Assembly: GCA_963691655.1 (NCBI GenBank)
Contig: OY829329.1
Location: 67,224,822-67,288,821, forward strand
Length of the DNA: 64,000 bases
Reading direction: 5' to 3'
Source of the DNA: Toxonevra muliebris
Lineage: Eukaryota; Arthropoda; Insecta; Diptera; Pallopteridae
Program-made: the position numbers and the translations under genes
Shown: positions 45,156-56,727 of the stretch, in pieces
How the letters are laid out: every line of letters begins with the position of its first letter
Position numbering within the stretch: the stretch's first letter is position 1
The notes under the pieces: model-generated
The model's database searches: none
Told to the model about the DNA's origin: nothing
Seen by the model: only the letters and a program-made list of their open reading frames with translations

Positions 45156-47518
45156 TATGAATGATGTCAACCAAGTGTGAGATAAAATTAAATATTAAAT
45201 TAAAATCATTTACAGTTGATACAAAGTAGAAGTAAGTAAGTTCTAAAACAATAATCGTATGCAAATATATTTTTCCCCCATCATGTAATGATATTGCTTT
45301 GATACATTAAACACGCTGCATATAAAAAGTAAGCAAAAGAAATCCAAAGTACTCAACGTAACTTTGAATCAAAGTAACTATGCTTGTATTTATAGTGGCA
45401 GACAGTTTTGTAAGCTAAACCTCAACAAGTCTAATCTTTATGCATACAAACAAACAGACACATGCACATACACAGACATATACTCATATACTTAAATGCA
45501 TGTGCAACTAAGCAAAATGTTAGAATATCTATCTAAACATATATTTATGTATGTATGTATGTGGAAAGGACCACCAGCCCCCCCCATCATCAGCACCTTG
45601 TTGCATAAGATTGTTGTTGTTACCACTGCTGCTGATGTTACAAAACTTATTTCATTAATGCTTCCAACAACAACAACGACAATAACAACCGAACAATATA
45701 TAGAATACAAATTCACACATGCACAAATCATGTGATACACTTATTGTTGTTGTTTATATATTTATATGTTTTTGCAAAAAAAAAAAAAAAAAACAAAAAA
45801 AAAAATAAAAATAGAATGCAAGTTTTGCTACATGAGAAGAAAATGTAATATATTTCCAACAGCAACAACAACAGGAACAATGAGGAAAAAAAAATAAACT
45901 CAACACCAACAACTAAACAAACACGCATTCATATAAATACACATACACGCACACACACTCAAGCACTGGAACACACATTTGTACGCACATGCAAACAAAC
46001 AAATTTCCTTAATACATTAAAGAAGTGCAGAGGAAGAGCGGAACGGAATGGAACGGAAAGAAAACTTTACAAACTTTTAACGAGATTTAACTCAAAACCA
46101 ACACACAAACATACACAAGGCATGCGAGTACGAAGAAGAGAGTGGGAGAGAAGGAGAGAAAGAGAGTTAGACGACGAGAGAGATCGAGCAAACCAGAAAG
46201 TATGTGGGCGTTAGAGAAGTGCAGTATAGAAAACACAAGTCAACTCCTTTGATCACATGTGTAAATACAAATACAAATACAAATAGGAAAAATGCATTTA
46301 TTCTTAAATGCCGGCGCGCCATAAAAGAGAGGCCATTGTAGTGTATTTACTTGTGTGTGTGTGTGTGTTGGTTGAAATTATACATTACTTACATGTAGAT
46401 AATAGACTTCCGGGCGACAACAGTAACAGCAACAACAACAACAATAGTACTAATAGCAACATGTAGAGCAAAAACGCATGCACACACATGCATGTGTGTG
46501 TGTGCGAATGTGTCTGAGAAAGTGAAGTCAGTCTAGTAGATTGTATAAAATAAATAATTACCAAGTGTTGTTGGCCAAGCAATAGCACGCGTGCGAAAGA
46601 ACATTTTAGACTTCCCATAGAAAAAGAGCTCAGTCGTTCTTTGTAGTGCGCCTCTGTGGGTGGCCATCAATGCTTCAAACATGATACAAACATAAGAAGT
46701 TGCATACTCATAAAAGAAAGAAGAGAATGGGAGAAAAATGATGTAAGAACTAACGACCGACCGACCGACCGGCTGAAGAATTGTAAAAAACAATACCAGA
46801 AAATTTCTTTAAAAATGTTAGAAAAGCCAAATGCAACAGCAACATAAACAAATATAAAACCAAAACTCAAAGACAAAAAAAAAAACAATTGCAAAACTTT
46901 ACCTGCTTTCATTCTTTCTCGACTAAGCTTTTTTCTTTTTCTATTGCGTTTTTTCGTCACAATGCACTCAAACTGATTTTTTTTTTATTCCATCGACATT
47001 GTGCACAGTTTACAAAAGTACGAAAGTGCCTAAAAAGGTAGTTGCTCTGGTAGAGAAGTACAAATTTTAAGTGCTTTTAGCTTTCTTACTTCTTTATGTT
47101 CTGGTATTTCTTTTCGTTTGTTTTTGATGGCTTCTGTTTCTCGAGTTATGAATTTTATTTATGTGTAAAGGTTGCAATTTAGTTTCCTTCTTTTCTTGTT
47201 TTTTTTTCTCTCTCTCTCTCTCGTTACTACTACTCTTACTTAGTCTTTGCAGATTTATCTACTGTGAAATTGTTGTAAATATTTAAGTGAAATTGTGAGT
47301 GAGTCAAAGCGTCAAGTTTTGTTGCATAATAATAGTTAAGCGGAAAAAGAAGTTTTAAAAATAATGATGCGTAGTGCTGTTGACCTCAGATCACTGTTGG
47401 CGAAATCAATTTGTGGCTATAAACCAACATCTCTTCTTTTCCCAATTTCTGAGAGATAATTAAAAAAATCATGTCTATTTTTATACATTTCGGAATTTTT
47501 TTTTTATATGAAAATGCA
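45156..47518. other. Noncoding AT-rich DNA with many microsatellites
   Basis: No gene found. Contains TATG repeats near 45547-45562, CAACAA near 45666-45690, a poly-A region at 45775-45812, CA/GT runs near 45945-45960, 46351-46368 and 46482-46504, four GACC copies near 46756-46770 and a TC run at 47207-47222. Confidence 0.5.
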
Positions 47519-47520
47519 TA

Positions 47521-48784
47521 CGAGGGTTGCTATTTAAGTTTTGAGATGTGGCAACACCAGTGTAGATATGTCAAATCTGACATCAGCCTCGTAAATTTTG
47601 ACGTTTTTAATGGTAAACGTACTCAGAACGTTTTGTCATACGAGTGCTATTTGCATTGTTTACATTGACTTGAAAAATTCATCTCGGCCAAAAAATGGAT
47701 TTAAATTGTGAACATTTTCGTGCGATGATTTCTTATGATTTTCGACGTAGATTAACTCAACAACAGTCAGCCGATCAACTCTCTTCTACCTTTGGTGATG
47801 AAGTACCATTCCGATCCACCGTGTTTGGCTGGTTTTCGGAATTCAATGGTCATCCAAAATCGGTTGTTGTACCAGAAAACATCAATGCTGTGTGTGAACT
47901 GATATTACAAGATCGGCATGTGATTTATCGTGAGATTGAGGCATGCTTGGGCATTAGTTGCACCTGGATACATTCAATATTGCATGAACATTTGGCCGCC
48001 ATAAAGATTTGTTCGCGTTGGATACCGCATAATTTGACAATCGCCCAAAAAAATGGCTCGTATCGATTGGTGCAAAGAAATCTTGAAAAATACAATCGTG
48101 GTGCTTCAAAGGACGTCTATAAGATCGTAACAGGTGATGAATCCATGGGTATATGCATATGAGCCCGAAACTAAACAACAATCGACTGTTGTATGGGTCT
48201 TCCAAAGTGAGCCAAACCCAACAAAAATTGTTCGCGCACGAAGCACTTCGAAGCATCTGGTTGCCTATTTTTTCAGAAAAACTAGTCATGTGGCTACCGT
48301 GCCATTAGAGCAACATAGAACAGTAAATTCTAAATGGTACACCACCATTAGTTTGCCAGAAGTGTTCGAACAAATAAGGAAAACCAGTCGCCAAAGACGA
48401 ATCATTCTCAACTACGACAATGCGAGGTCTCACACATCGGGCTCAAATGAGTGCTTTTTTGAGCACTCAAAACATCGAATTGATGAGTCAACTGCCGTAC
48501 AGTCCTGATTTGGCACCCAATGACTTCTTTTTATTCTCTCACATCAAAAATAAATTACGAGCTCAACGTTTTTCGTCGCCTGAAGAAGCGGTTGATGCTT
48601 TCAAAATACATGCTTTAGAGTTACCACATTTGCAGTGGAAAAAGTGCTTCGAAAATTGGTTCAAACGCATGCAACAGTATATTGATCTTAATGGAGAATA
48701 TTTTGAAAAACAATAAAGCCATTTTCAATGATAAATATTTGTTTTTACTTGTTCTATCTCAAAAGTAGCAAGTAGCAACCCTCG
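47521..48784 (+). mobile_element. mariner element (DD34D), 1264 bp, complete ends
   Basis: TA flanks both ends (47519-47520, 48785-48786). The terminal inverted repeats are about 28 bp: left CGAGGGTTGCTATTTAAG, inverse of right CGAGGGTTGCTACTTGC, both followed by a TTTTGAGA block. It contains a frameshifted plus-strand transposase and is unrelated in its ends to the mariner at 56643-58363. Confidence 0.9.
47695..48716 (+). pseudogene. mariner transposase, frameshifted
   Basis: From Met at 47695 the product has an N-terminal helix-turn-helix region (FRAMISYDFRRRLTQQQSAD). The linker appears shortened at EFNGHPKSVVV, where mariners usually have more residues before the PKS motif. WIPHNLT and VTGDES (first Asp) follow. 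A frame change at about 48145-48160 leads to WVYAYEPETKQQSTVVW, then ILNYDNARSHT (second Asp). A second frame change near 48430 leads to PYSPDLAPNDFFLF (third Asp), ending YIDLNGEYFEKQ. Aligned across the breaks, 34 residues lie between the second and third Asp, as in mariner DD34D. All three Asp codons survive, but the two breaks destroy function. Confidence 0.88.
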
Positions 48785-49518
48785 TAGTTTTACGTGTTTT
48801 TTGGTCATCATTATGCCCTTGTTTAAATTGTATTGGAGTTATCACATCATATGACGAGTGCGGAAGGGACCTGTGGCGGATTCCGTAACGGCCGTCTGAT
48901 TTGCCCGTCTCTATACACATTGTTGTTGTGATGACTATATTTGTTCATTAACCTGTTTATATATAACTTCAAATAACGAAATTGACATGAACTTAAGTCA
49001 TGACTTTGAAAATTAACCTCTAGATTTAATTTTCATAGTCTGCTAAAAAACTATCAGGGACCTATTTTAGTTTTTTTCTTTTTCTTTCTTCCCAATACCC
49101 TAGCCGATGTAAAAGGATTGTCACAGAGGTTGATGAATTTGTATTTAGATTGATTTTATCTACATAATTATATAAAATAGAAATTTTCACAAGTTTGATC
49201 TCTTCTGATTCACACAAAGTAGAAATAGAAGCTGTAACTGGTCATTGATGCTTTATCCTGCCAACTAAACATATATAATACCGATATCTATGTGTTCTCG
49301 CTTTCAAGTTTTCAAGCTCACTAATTAAGCTTGTTTGCTTGCAAACTAAAAGTCTTGAGCTTCGCAGTTTTAATCAACAGTTCACTGACCTAATCTGATT
49401 TAAATATTATTTAATTAGGTGTTTTTTTTTGAAATTGTAAATCAGTTTGAAAACTCACTACGAAATATGTAAAGAGCTTAATTTTTGTTGAAGATTTTTG
49501 TGCATACATAGCTATGTA
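48785..49518. other. Noncoding stretch holding a 92-bp repeat
   Basis: Apart from the repeat at 48949-49040 I see no feature. No gene. Confidence 0.45.
48949..49040. repeat. 92-bp dispersed repeat, copy 2
   Basis: Same orientation and near-identical to 17150-17241. In both places a DD37E-family element lies a few hundred bases to the right. Confidence 0.85.
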
Positions 49519-50808
49519 AGGAGTGAGATCGAAAAAATCTTAACATATATAAAATACAATAATTTTTAAACGGTTGATCTTAGAATCTTGATTTTTTTTT
49601 TTATTTAATTGATAATATTTTCAAATTACATAAAAATATAACTTTTATAGTTCTAACCACTATTTATGAACTCTTGGACCTTTTTTGGTAAGCCTTCCAT
49701 TAGAGATTTGATAGTTGTTTCAGACAACTTTTTGGAACAGTTTGCCCATCCCCTTTTAAAATCTTCGATATTTCGGGACACCTTTTTTGTGCTCTTTAAG
49801 TTTCTTTTCACAACAGTCCAATATCTCTCCACCGGTCTTAGCCCCGGACAATTTGGAGGATTGGCCTCTCTTGGTACAACAACTAGGTTATTACTTTGGT
49901 ACCACTCCAGAGCTTTCTTGCCGTAGTGACATGATGCCAAATCGGGCCAAAAATACCGTGGACACATTGTGCTCTCTTATGAAAGGAATAAGTCTTTTTT
50001 TCAAAAGTTTTTGATGTATATTTCGGTATTTATAGAGCCCACTGTAACAAATGACTCGCATCTTTTGCCGCAACATCTTGCAATATCAAGAATTTTTTAG
50101 GAAGTTTTGTCTGCTTTTGGATTCTAAATTGTTCTTCGACATTTCCTCGAGCATCAGCAACATAAAAATTTTGACCCGGAAACTGCGTAAAATCTGCCAG
50201 TACACACGTTTCGTCGTCCATTATACAACATGAATATTTTTGTATGAAATTCGATTTTAATTTCCGAGTCCTACTTTTGGCGTCTAAATTTTTTGCAGCA
50301 TGCCTGTCTGGAACTTTTTGGACTTTGTATGTTTTCAAACCTGCATTGGCTTTAACTTTTCGCACCAAATAGTCAGAGCACTGGGCTAACCGGGCAGCTT
50401 TTCTACCTGATGTGTTTGGAGATTTTTTCAATATGCTTTCTATTTTCTTGGCTTTCCCAAGGTCATGTGGTCCTTGTTTTCTTCCCGAACCAGATTTCCT
50501 ATCGATGGTCAAATTCTCCTGAAACTGTTTAATAACATTGGAAACAGTTTGACGGTAGACCTTCAATTCTTTGGCCAATTTTTTGTAGGACCAATTTGGA
50601 TTTTTTTGAAAATTTTTAATAATTCTAACACGTACTTCTTTTTCTTCACTCATTTTGATCAAACTCACAATAAATCAACATGTTTGTCATTAAAAATAAC
50701 AACTGATATATTTTTCAAAGATAACTAGATCAAAGAAATTTTTAAATTTTACACCCAAAAAAAATTATTAGGTAAAACGTGTGTTAAAATTTTTTCAATT
50801 TCACTTAT
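49519..50808 (-). mobile_element. DD37E-type Tc1/mariner element, copy 2
   Basis: The left end follows TA and reads AGGAGTGAGATCGAAAAAATC. The right end inverts to a variant, AAGTGAAATTGAAAAAATTT, followed by TAACACACG. About 1.29 kb, which fits a full-length element. The left end matches the left end of copy 3 (54791). The exact right border is uncertain by a few bases. Confidence 0.75.
49653..50668 (-). pseudogene. DD37E transposase, frameshifted copy 2
   Basis: From Met at 50668: two DNA-binding helices (SYKKLAKELKVYRQTVSNVI and ARLAQCSDYLVRKVKA) joined by a GSGRKQG linker, then MDDETCVLADF with the first Asp and FPGQNFYVADARGNVEEQF. The frame breaks near 50085 (about 50-60 bases appear missing around KFLILQDVAAKDASH compared with copy 3). 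The rest follows in another frame: WPDLASCHYGKKALEW (second Asp), NCPGLRPVERYW (Glu) and EGLPKKVQEFINSG at the end. Thirty-seven residues separate the second Asp from the Glu, hence D-D37-E. Confidence 0.85.
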
Positions 50809-51551
50809 ATTAATTATTATTTTTCATGTAAATGAAATGGAGGACCGTGGTCAGAAGGGACAATACAATTTTTTGGCCCCCGAAATTTGTTTTTTGATTA
50901 GAATAATTGAAGTAAGTTTTTTCTTTCTTTTTTCAAGGAATCCCCAAAAGGTTTTTGCAATGACCTCAAGTACAGTTTATTGTGCAATGTGATTTTATGG
51001 TTGAAATAGCGAGCTTTTGGGCATAAGATAAAAAAAAGTAATGTACCTGCAGGCACTCACAGTAGAAGTAAGACTTTGTTGTTTATTTGAAATTTTATAG
51101 AAAAAACATTTATTAACACATTCTGTTGAAGATTTTTCCGTCTTCTTCTCTCTATTTGGTTGCTGCTTTTCTTCTGTTTATACTCTCTACGCTTATCGGC
51201 ACAAACATGAAATAGTACACGTATATAGCACAAGAGAGGAAAGTTCAGCTATATGCAATCAAGGAAAGATATCTAGGTCGGCTCTCTCATTAAAGCACAT
51301 GAGATACAACAGCGAGAAGTTGACTATCTGCTTGACTCTCGACTCTCGTTTGCTAAACACTAACAACAGCATAACTTTGTTTCTTATTAGTTTCATTTGT
51401 GTGTAATGAAAGTTCGTTTCTGTTCCATTTTTCAGTTTCAAAATTTTCGATTCACAGCCCCGCTAAAGAAGTTTCACTTCAAAAAATATAGCAAGCTTTT
51501 AGGGATGGGATGAAATATAAATTTAGTTCATACCGCCGCTATAGATGTTTA
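50809..51551. other. Noncoding stretch
   Basis: No gene or repeat identified between the two transposons. Confidence 0.45.
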
Positions 51552-52796
51552 CAGGGTGACAATCGTAAAGTGACGCACACATTTCAGCAGTTATTTTCAA
51601 AAGGACGTACTTCCATTAAGTACAATTAAGTGTTAACATTGCTGAATATATAAGCATTCATTTGAACCCCACCTCATTCAATATAACCTCCTTTAGCCTG
51701 CACACATGCTTTCAATCGATCCGGAAATCGTAGGACTGTTCGCCGCAGGACTTCCTGATCAATTTCAGTCCAGGCTTTCTCTAATGAATTTGTCAGCGAC
51801 TCCAGACTGTGGTGTTGAGATGCACAAGCCTTACTCTCTAAAATACTCCAAATAGAGTAGTCCATTGGATTCAAGTCTGGGGAGTATGGTGGCCATTCTT
51901 GAGATGTTATGAATCCAGAAAAATTGTCTTTTATCCATGTTTGCGTTAATTTTGCCATGTGGGAAGGTGCAGAATCTTGCTGGGAAGTCCAGTTTTCATT
52001 TCCAAATGTATCTTGGGCCCAGGGAAGAACATGTTCATTTAAAATGCTCCGATAAACAACCTGGTCAATTTTAACACCCTCTTCAACGAATATTAGAGGG
52101 GTTCTGGCATTAGCGGAAACTCCAGCCCATACCATAACGGAAGCTGGCTTTTGAACTCGGCCAACAGTCCAATTTTGTTGCGATGATGATGTTAGCCACA
52201 TTCGGTCATTTTGCGCATTGAAATGTTGTTCAACCGTGAAAATTTTTTCACCTGTAAACAAGATATTTTCAACATTTTTTAACACGGAGGAGCGTAGCAA
52301 CGCCTTGCATCATTGCAGTCGCAAATCTTTCTTTTTTTTTGTGTCAGATCTTGAGCTTTTCGGAGCTTGTACGGCTTTACTCCCACTTCCTTAGCGATTT
52401 TTCTCATTGAGCGCCTTGGATTTCGCTTGATTCGTTTACGAATTTTTTCTGTTAAACCAGTAGTGGCAACTGTTGAAAATTTTCCCCGGTCTCTATCTCC
52501 AAAACCCCCAGTTTCATTATATCGAATAATAGCTCGGTCTACCGTACGACTTGACAAATTTAAAGCCTTTGCAATTTGACGGCTACTATAATTTGCCAAA
52601 TGAAATTTCATAATTTCACGACGAATATTTTCCTTGTCCATTTTTATGGAAATTTCAAAATGTAATAACAAAAATTCAAATGAAATTAAAAGCAAAGCCA
52701 ATGATGAATGAATTTGCTTTTTAAATTAAAGTAACGGTAAATGGCAAAGCTTGCTGCAGAGTATTAAACTTGCGTCACTTTACAATTGTCATCCTG
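51552..52796 (-). mobile_element. DD37D (maT-like) element, dead copy 2
   Basis: 1245 bp, flanked by TA (51550-51551, 52797-52798). Ends match those of 20230-21517. Over the alignable length the two copies differ at only about one to two percent of positions by eye. The copy has lost 45 bases in the N-terminal region and gained two T residues in a T run. Confidence 0.92.
51674..52641 (-). pseudogene. DD37D transposase, inactivated copy 2
   Basis: Compared with the intact copy: an in-frame 15-codon deletion removes NRETVRIIAKSKLNL, most of the recognition helix of the second helix-turn-helix (near 52377). A +2 insertion in a T run near 52331-52339 shifts the frame after TQKK. The first catalytic Asp is Gly (LFTGEKIF instead of FFTDEKIF). 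The second and third Asp blocks (QQDSAPSH, NPMDYSIW) are intact. Three independent defects in an otherwise near-identical copy show it is non-autonomous, although its ends could still be used in trans. Confidence 0.93.
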
Positions 52797-52872
52797 TACA
52801 TATCAAAAGACGAAAAGGGAGTCGATGGGTGAGCTCGTTTTTATACTCATGGTCAGATACTTATGTATTTAA

Positions 52873-53001
52873 CCCAGATATGCCCATTGTCCTATTTGTA
52901 GCACACTTCAGAAATGTTTGATTTTGATTAAACGAGAATATATTCAATCAAAATAAAACTTTTTGAAGTGTACTAGAAATAGGCTATAGGGCATATCTGG
53001 G
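52873..53001. mobile_element. TTAA-flanked MITE, 129 bp (piggyBac-type)
   Basis: TTAA lies on each side (52869-52872, 53002-53005). Ends are CCCAGATATGCCC and its exact inverse. The arms remain similar for about 40 bases (shared CCTATTT and ACACTTC blocks), so it folds into a long imperfect hairpin. TTAA duplication with CCC/GGG-starting ends is the signature of piggyBac-type elements. Confidence 0.8.
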
Positions 53002-53005
53002 TTAA

Positions 53006-54248
53006 TTTATTGTGATTTGCTGTAGTTGTAATTAGTTTGTATTAGTCAATGCGCTCGCGTTGATAATTCCTTTACGCATATTGAGAGTATCTAGCAACAT
53101 TTAATGGAAGCCAATAAGAAATGAGAGGAATCATAGAAAATTCCTGTTCTCTCATTCTCTCTCTCTCTCTCTCTCGGTCCACGTTTATAATCACTCATCA
53201 GCTCATCTAAAGGGACTAACAATAAGAATTTTATACTCAATTTATTCAACAATTTCTGTATTTATACTGAAAAGCTGAAAAGTGAACAATTGAGTTAAAT
53301 TTTAAGTAAAACTGAAATTAATTGACTTAAAAAAATTGTTAAGAATTTGTTTGCAGTTATTGACGTTCATCTCTCTCTTCCTCCAAAAACTAAAAACAAA
53401 ACAGCAACAACAACTCAAATGAATTTTTGGTATAAAAATGCTAACTAGGTATGTATGTATGTGTGTGTGCTCTCACAGAATATACACACACACATTTCTA
53501 CTATATATACAATAGAATGAATACACCAATTTAGACGCTTTGTAAATAAACCAGAAGTGAAATGAAACTAGCAAACAACAACAGCAAAAGTAAAAGCCGC
53601 GAGGAAGGGAAAAACATTGAGGGTGGAGGGAGTGATAAAAGGAAGTTACAGTGTAGTTGTAGGTAAACTAAAATACATAACGAAAATGAAAGCAAATAAA
53701 AATATAATGGAATTTGAGTTTAAAGTAAAACCAAAAGCAGCAAACATCTATGAGCAAATAGAAAAAAATACACACACACACATCATAGAGAAATACTCGT
53801 GTAGTTACACATACAACAACAACAACAAAAAGCATCAACACAATTGTACAATATAAGCAAAAGATCGTTTAATTCAAAGTACAATGTGGTAGCTCGCAAA
53901 TTTTCCCCATCTCTTTGGAGGTGTACATATATAGCAGCCACTAGAGCACAACGAGATGCGCCCCCAGAATCAAGAATGGAATGGAATAGAAGCAGCTGCA
54001 ACAGCAATAGCAACAGCATTTGAATTACATTTGAGTAGTATGAGGTTGCCGCGTGAGAAATGACCAAGTGGATTCATTCCAGTTGCTGCTGTTATTGTAT
54101 TTAGTTCAACTCGTTTACGTTTGAATGCATTTTGGTTTACACGCGCTGTATCTAACAATACGGGAATAGCATACACTAACACACGCACACATTCAAACAA
54201 AAAAAAGAGTCAACAACGGCATAAAGGACAAACTGCTCGGTGCTATCT

Positions 54249-54286
<38 letters not shown>

Positions 54287-54790
54287 GCAGCTTAGTTGAA
54301 AATAAACGGCAGGATATTGTTGTTAAAAAATAAATGACCTAAGAAATAAAAATTCAGGCCAAAAACTTAATTTCCTACACAGACAAGTACACACACACAA
54401 ACACACACATATATAAATAAACAAATAAAACACAGACATGCATGAAATAAAATGAAATCCAAATAAAACTGCAAACAAATGAAACTAAAACAAAATAAAT
54501 AGAAACAAATTTTTAGGTTTTTTTTTTTTTTGGACTATTTTAAGCTCCTATTCAGGGAATTGTATTTAATACTACTGTGTGTGTGTGTTTTTTTTTCAGT
54601 AGATAATAATAGATACGTCATGCGTGGTGGACGAGGGAAGGAGAAGGAGGCAGTTTTAAATTTTTTGTGACACAAATTGGATAAAAGAAATTTCCTCCTT
54701 TTTTTTTTCTTTATATTAAAAACATTTTTGTTATATAAAAATTTAAATTAAATTAAGTTAAATTTAAAATAAATATACAATATTTACATA
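53006..54790. other. Noncoding AT-rich DNA with microsatellites
   Basis: No gene. Contains a TC run at about 53157-53174, GT/CA runs near 53459-53496, CAACAA near 53814-53826, a TC run at 54252-54282 and a GT run near 54575-54588. Confidence 0.5.
54252..54282. repeat. (TC)15 microsatellite
   Basis: Uninterrupted dinucleotide run of about 31 bases. Confidence 0.95.
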
Positions 54791-55650
54791 AGGAGTGAGA
54801 TTGAAAAATCTTAACACACGTTTTACCTAATAATTTTTTTTGGGTGTAAAATTTAAAAATCTCTTTGATCTAGTTATCTTTGAAAAATATGTCAGTTGTT
54901 ATTTTTAATGACAAACATGTTGATTTATTGTGAGTTTGATCAAAATGAGTGAAGAAAAAGAAGTACGTCTTAAAATTGTTAAAAATTTTCAAAAAAATCC
55001 AAATTGGTCCTACAAAAAATTGGCCAAAGAATTGAAGGTCTGCCGTCAAACTGTTTCCAATGTTATTAAACAGTTTCAAGAGAATTTGACCATCGATAGG
55101 AAACCTGGTTCGGGAAGAAAACAAGGACCACATGATATTGGGAAAGCCAAGAAAATAGAAAGCATATTGAAAAGATCTCAAAACACATCTGGTAGAAAAG
55201 CTGCCCGGTTAGCCCAGTGCTCTGACTATTTGATGCGAAATGTTAAAGCCAATGCAGGTTTGAAAGCACACAAAGTCCAAAAAAGTCCAGACAGGAATGT
55301 TGCAAAAAATTTAGACGCCAAAAGTAGGGCTCGGAAATTTAAATCGAATTTCATACAAAAATATTCATGTTGTATAATGGACGACGAAACGCATGTACTG
55401 GCAGATTTTACGCAGCTTCCGGGTCAAAATTTGTATGTTGCTGATGCTCGAGGAAATGTCGAAGAACAATTTAGAATCCAAAAGCAGACAAAATTTCCTA
55501 AAAAATTCGTGGTATGGCAAGCTATTTGCAGTTGCGGCAACGGCAAAAGAAGCAAGTCATTTGTTACAGTGGGCTCTATAAATACCGTCCGAAATATTTC
55601 AGGACGCTTTATATTCATATCAAAGACCATTCTTGAAATTATTTAAAAAT
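54791..55650 (+). mobile_element. DD37E-type element, 3'-truncated copy 3
   Basis: The left end follows TA and reads AGGAGTGAGATTGAAAAATC, then TTAACACACG, matching copy 2. The 5' untranslated part and transposase start are conserved with copy 2. The element loses similarity after about 55620, and no right terminus is found. An AGTAG-rich minisatellite begins about 90 bases later. Confidence 0.8.
54930..55646 (+). pseudogene. DD37E transposase, N-terminal part only
   Basis: 238 open codons from MSLIKMSEEKEV. DNA-binding helices (KKLAKELKVCRQTVSNVIKQ), the GSGRKQG linker, the first catalytic block MDDETHVLADF and VVWQAICSCGNGKRSKSF are all in one frame, so it covers the part deleted in copy 2. 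After VGSINT the reading frame becomes unrelated sequence and stops, so the second Asp and the Glu are absent. Very close to copy 2 (only scattered substitutions such as KSGSG to KPGSG). Confidence 0.85.
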
Positions 55651-55739
55651 GTGAACCAATTTTATATCTATTATAAATATAGAATTTGTTACAGCGCCAC
55701 CTATCAGATTATAATATAGCTAGGCAGGGTCTTAAGATA

Positions 55740-56240
55740 TTTCATAAAGTAGTAGAAATAATAGTAGAAAAAGGAATGGAAAAAGTAGTAGAAAATAGGA
55801 GCAAAATAGTAGATGAAAATAGTAGTAGAAAAGGTAGCAGGAAAAATAATAGAAAATTGTGTTACAAATTGTTGTAAAGAAGTAGTAAAAAGGTAGCAGA
55901 AAAATAGTTAAACATAGTAGTACAAAAACAGTAAACTGGAGTAGAAAGAGTGGTAGAAATAATAGTAAAAAATAGTAGTAAAAGAAATTGTAAAAAAGTA
56001 GTAAAAAAGTAGTAAAAAATAGTAGTGAAAATAGTAGAAACTAGTATTAGTAAATAAGAAAAAATGTATTAAAAAAGTAGTAAAAAAAGGTACTAAAATA
56101 GTAGTAGAAAATATTGGTTGACAAAGTAGTAGAAAATAAGAAAAATTTTTCAGAAAAAAAGAAGTTTAAAAGTAGTAGAAAATAGTAGTAGAAATAGTAG
56201 TATAATTAGTAGTAGAAATAGTAGTAGAAAAAAAACTGAA
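55740..56240. repeat. AGTAGTAGAAAA-type minisatellite, 500 bp
   Basis: Irregular tandem array of AGTAGTAGAAA, AAAATAGTAGT and GTAGTAAAAA units. The plus strand is nearly free of C throughout. It grows out of the sequence just beyond the truncated DD37E element. Confidence 0.85.
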
Positions 56241-56640
56241 GCATGGCGCCACACCCACTAATCCAACAAACTGAAAGAATTTAAATTTTAGTACCGTACC
56301 ATAAATGCCTCCTAAGATATCTCATATTGGAAATTCAGGTTATATGGAAGGTGCCACACCCCCTTTGTCAATCCCAGCTATATTTTTGTTGTAATATGGC
56401 ATTGTCAATTCTCATTTTTATACCAAATTTCTGTACTGTGCTATGAATGATTCTTGAGATATACCCAAAAAGCTATTAGGATTGAATGGGAGGTGCCACG
56501 CCCACTTTACTAAAAGCCATTATGAATAGCTATGATCCATCCTGATCCGCCTAAGAAAATATATTATGGAAATATAATTTCAATTGGTCCAGTCATTCAG
56601 AAGTTACACGATGACATACTCACAAAACTCTACGATTATA
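56241..56640. repeat. Dispersed-repeat-like DNA with GTGCCACGCCCAC motifs
   Basis: Three blocks of the type GGTGCCACACCCC occur at about 56245, 56350 and 56492, each followed by similar text (a 'TAY CAAATTTC' phrase and a 'GAGATAT' phrase). It looks like a tandemly organised noncoding repeat. The flanking segment TTACACGATGACATACTCAC continues to the mariner target site at 56641. Confidence 0.5.
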
Positions 56641-56727
56641 TATTGGGAGTATGAATGTATAAACTTGTATTTTTTTTTCGTAATTTGGTCATTTATTGTG
56701 TAAACGTGATTATAAATTTATTCTTTA

